A stretch of DNA of 64,000 bases. It comes from Pilaira anomala. Taxonomy: Eukaryota; Mucoromycota; Mucoromycetes; Mucorales; Mucoraceae. The translations under genes and the position numbers were made by a program. The notes below the pieces were generated by a model. It saw only the letters and a list, made by a program, of their open reading frames with translations. It made no database searches and was not told where the DNA came from. Where the stretch lies: positions 114,707 through 178,706 of the forward strand of contig JAIXMQ010000057.1 in NCBI GenBank assembly GCA_025716855.1, given 5' to 3'. Of the stretch, positions 61,087-64,000 are shown piece after piece. Position 1 is the stretch's first letter. Each line of letters begins with the position of its first letter.

Positions 61087-61930
61087 ATGAATACTCAATT
61101 GCGTATTTCAACTCCACCTACATATGATGGTACAAGAGACATTACGAAATTAAATAATTGGTACACTGCCGTGGAACATTATTTAAACTTCTATAATTTT
61201 GATAAAACACGTTGGGTATTATATACTATTTCTCTATTAACAGGTCAAGCAAGTTTATGGCACTATTATCGTGTAATTCAAAAACCACATTATGATTTAT
61301 CTACTTGGGAAACGTTTAAGATTGCCATGGATATGGAATTCAAACCTAAATATACATTACAATCTACACGAGATAAATTATTTGAACTTAAGCAAACCAC
61401 GACCGTACAACATTACATCGTAGAATTTCAAAACTTATTATTAGAATTGAATATTACTGACGATGAAGCTATGGACAAATTTGCCAGAGGATTGAAGGAG
61501 CAAGCCAGAGCTCATGTTTTGTTAAATGATCCATTAGATTTAGAGAGTATGTATCAATGTGCTCGAACGTACGAATCAGCTACTCAATATGGTAGATTAC
61601 CAAATCGAGTTAATTCATCATCTTCACAAGTAATTGATGACCCTATGGATCTTTCAGTAATGGAGCTTAAACAACAAAACCAACTATTATTAAATTTATT
61701 GAAACAACAACAAGGATATAATAGAAGTAATACTGGAGTAAAAACAAATATGAATTGTTTTTATTGTGATAAGCCAGGGCATAGAAAGGCTGAATGCAGG
61801 AATAGAAAGTGGGATGAAGGACGTGGTATATTTCAACAAAAGAGAAATAATGTTCAAAATAATCGATCTCAAAAACCACGTACCAACTACAGCAATAATT
61901 ATAACAATATTCTAACAATAATCATCAAAG
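61087..61930 (+). pseudogene. Gag core: capsid-like domain and CCHC zinc knuckle
   Basis: Open from 61087. The N-terminal segment (PPTYDGTRDITKLNNWYTAV, ALLTGQA-like LLTGQASLWHYY, LWETFK-like STWETFKIAM, FNELLLEL-like FQNLLLELNI) is a retrotransposon gag capsid domain. The zinc knuckle CFYCDKPGHRKAEC is at 61756-61797 with C-x2-C-x4-H-x4-C spacing. The frame is lost near 61900-61935, and protein-like sequence resumes in another frame. Confidence 0.85.
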
Positions 61931-61934
61931 GCCT

Positions 61935-62465
61935 AACAATTTTCGACAACAATTCAATGCTTTATTGGATGCTTATGATCCATTGCTTAGTAAAAATGTT
62001 GAATCTTCCAATAATAATAATAATAATATTAATATTAACAATAAAGATTTAATTGAATTATCATCGTTTGATAGTCAAGACTATTATTCTTATCCTGTGT
62101 TATTACCTGAAGGTGTTCCCGAAGTAAACATTCTATCTGCTGCTGAACGTTCCTTTTTAAACAAAATTGATAAGGCTTCAAATACGTTACCATTATATCA
62201 AGCTATGGTTGGTGGATCTAATTTTAAAATATTAATTGATAGTGGTGCAAGCACAAATTATGTTCATCCAAAATTAATATCTCATGCATTGACTGAAAAT
62301 AACGTTGTTAATCAAGCTGTGGAAACGGCGGATGGTAAACAAACAAACATTAACAAACGCATAACTTTTCGCATGTTTTTAGGAAATAATCATGAACATC
62401 AAGAAATGATTTCTGCCTATCATTCTTGGACGGAACTGGTTAAAAGAAACTACACCATTACCTGA
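61935..62465 (+). pseudogene. Retropepsin-like aspartic protease segment
   Basis: The resumed frame carries an Asn run and then the catalytic aspartic-protease motif LIDSGAS at about 62230-62255. It ends after another frame change near 62405-62440. Confidence 0.85.
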
Positions 62466-64000
62466 TTGGTTTAATGATACATGGGAGCTTACAGATAAGA
62501 GTAAAAATATAAAAACCATTATACATTCAGTCAACATTTCAAAACATCATATTCTTAATACGATAACATCAAATACAAAAAATAATGATCTCCCGAGCAT
62601 TGATTATTTAGCTTCTGCTACTCAAGTTGCTAGATGGCTTAAGAAAGATCAAGTTACAGAATGCTTTGTGGTTAATTTTGTGGATGAGGATACAGGTAAC
62701 CATGCCACTATTACACCAATATCACCAATCGATATAAAAGGTGTACAACTCGACAAAGAATGGAAAAATAAATTTGCCAAATTGTTTCCATATGCATTTA
62801 AAGGGGAAGTAACGGAATTACCACCACACCGACACACTAGAGACATAATTGTAACTGATCCTAAAGATGCGCCACCCATATTTATCAACCATATAGAATG
62901 AGTCCTATAGAATTAGCTGAACTTAAGAAGCAACTAAATGATTTAGAAAAGAAAGGATTGATTGTACCAACAGCTTCACCTTATGGATTCCCTATTTTAT
63001 TTGTAAGAAAAGCTGGATCAAACAATGCGGATGGCACACCCAGATTAAGAATGTGTTGTGATTTTCGAAGTATCAACAAAATTACAATAGCTCAAAGAAT
63101 ACCAATACCACGAATAGATGAATGTTTGGATCAATTACATAATAGTACATGTTTTTCCCAAATTGATCTAATTGGTGCTTTTGACCAAGTTCGACTATCT
63201 GAGGACTGATTCTATGAAAGCTACTATTTCTCATCGTTTTGGTCAACATAGATTTTTAGTGGCTCCATTTGGATTAAAGAATTCTGGTTCATACTTTCAA
63301 GATGTAATCAACAAAGTGTTAAAGAATTTGTGGATAAATTTGTTATTATTTATGTTGATGATTTATTAATTTATTCTAAAAACGAAACAGAACATAAGGA
63401 ACATGTGAAGCAGGTTCTACAAAAACTGGATGAAGCAAAATTTGTTATTAACATTAAAAAGTCACATTTCAATATGAAAGAACTTACGTTTCTAGGTTAT
63501 CATATTTCAAAGATGGTATATCTCCTTCTCAACAAAAGACAGAAGCTATACAAATTGGCCGGTACCTAAAAATGTTCAGCCAAGTACGTCAATTTCTTGG
63601 ACTTACTCAATATTATCGTCGTTTTATACCTAACTTCGCTCATATTGCCTCTCCTCTTACGGATCTAACAGCTGGTACTGGTTACAAAACTCGAGCTATT
63701 GAATGGACACCACAATGTCAACATGCATTTGATTTACTTAAACAAAGATTATCGTCAGCACCAATACTACTAACTCCTGATATGAATAAGCCGTTTCGTA
63801 TAGAATGTTATAGTTCCGATTTTGCTGCAGGAGCTGTATTACTTCAGCAAGATCAAGACAATCACTGGAAACCGTTGGCTTTTGAAAGTAAGAGATATAG
63901 TAAGGAAGAAAGAGTTTATCCCGCACAAGAACGTGAAATGTTGGCTATTCTGATTGCGTTAAGAAAATGGAGATGTTTTATCGATGGTAAAGACTATACG
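62466..64000 (+). pseudogene. Reverse transcriptase and RNase H segments, broken
   Basis: RT text is spread over several frames: [49 protein letters not shown] and APFGLKNSGSYFQ, with catalytic YVDD at about 63351-63362. The connection and RNase H region follows (QFLGLTQYYRRFIPN; then AAGAVLLQQDQ and AQEREMLAILIALRKW) and runs off the right edge. Frame changes lie near 62440, 62890, 63205, 63325 and 63540. No integrase is in view. Confidence 0.9.

Larger units (their letters stand above)
60183..64000 (+). mobile_element. Degraded Ty3/gypsy LTR retrotransposon, cut by window edge
   Basis: Order: a probable 5' LTR, a primer-binding site, a leader ORF with a polyglutamine run, gag with zinc knuckle, aspartic protease, reverse transcriptase and RNase H. 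Integrase and the 3' LTR would lie beyond 64000. The protease-RT-RNaseH order, the YVDD catalytic motif and the chromovirus/gypsy-like RT blocks place it in Ty3/gypsy. The reading frame changes at least six times between 61087 and the edge, so this copy cannot make an intact polyprotein. Single-base errors in a repeat assembly are an alternative to true decay. Confidence 0.93.

Overview
The window looks like nuclear DNA of an early-diverging filamentous fungus, most likely Mucoromycota (Mucorales-like). The base composition is very AT-rich. Genes are cut by many introns of about 55-80 nt with TAAC/CTAAT-type branch sites and TAG/CAG acceptors. Long pure A or T tracts sit just upstream of many start codons. 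The gene set is fungal housekeeping (chitin synthase, BLM10, Rpn3, Cdc42, a CSL factor and others). Species cannot be fixed from the sequence alone.

Layout. 1-1698 (-): 5' part of a CSL (CBF1/RBP-J kappa/Su(H)) DNA-binding factor running off the left edge. 2860-3930 (-): FHA-domain protein. 4056-5494 (-): gamma-SNAP. 5619-8357 (-): chitin synthase of 800 aa in six exons, two of whose introns are GC-AG. 8870-11628 (+): a decayed C2H2 zinc-finger array gene. 11865-13535 (-): Fet4-type low-affinity iron permease. 13.5-18.5 kb: gene-poor, AT-rich. 18561-19982 (+): unrecognised 473-aa intronless ORF. 20.7-21.3 kb: a mobile-element relic, possibly Fanzor/TnpB-like. 21927-23911 (-): IQ/coiled-coil protein. 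24537-26154 (-): VHS-GAT sorting adaptor. 26396-32363 (-): proteasome activator BLM10/PA200. 33390-34182 (+): Cdc42. 34378-35691 (-): PP2A-like phosphatase. 35909-36615 (+): TRAPPC2L/Tca17. 36625-37337 (-): MPC1, with a 4-nt microexon. 37.3-39.5 kb: gene-poor, with possible relics. 39480-41043 (+): choline/ethanolamine phosphotransferase. 41136-43072 (-): Rpn3. 43312-44891 (+): U1-type zinc-finger protein. 45688-49843 (-): insulin-degrading-enzyme-like M16 protease. 50216-51343 (+): YIPF1/2-type Yip protein. 52384-54603 (-): NAD-malic enzyme. 54955-55929 (-): AT-hook protein. 56-60 kb: gene-poor. 60183-64000 (+): a degraded Ty3/gypsy retrotransposon cut by the right edge.

The genes do not form one pathway. 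Loose themes are membrane traffic (gamma-SNAP, VHS-GAT, TRAPPC2L, YIPF, Cdc42), the proteasome (BLM10, Rpn3) and mitochondrial pyruvate/malate use (MPC1, malic enzyme). Several neighbours are divergent with start codons only 217-372 bp apart, and one convergent pair has stop codons separated by nine bases.

I see no convincing undescribed multi-gene system. The most unusual signals are the splicing oddities (two GC-AG introns in one gene and a 4-nt microexon), the decayed zinc-finger array, and the mobile-element relics.
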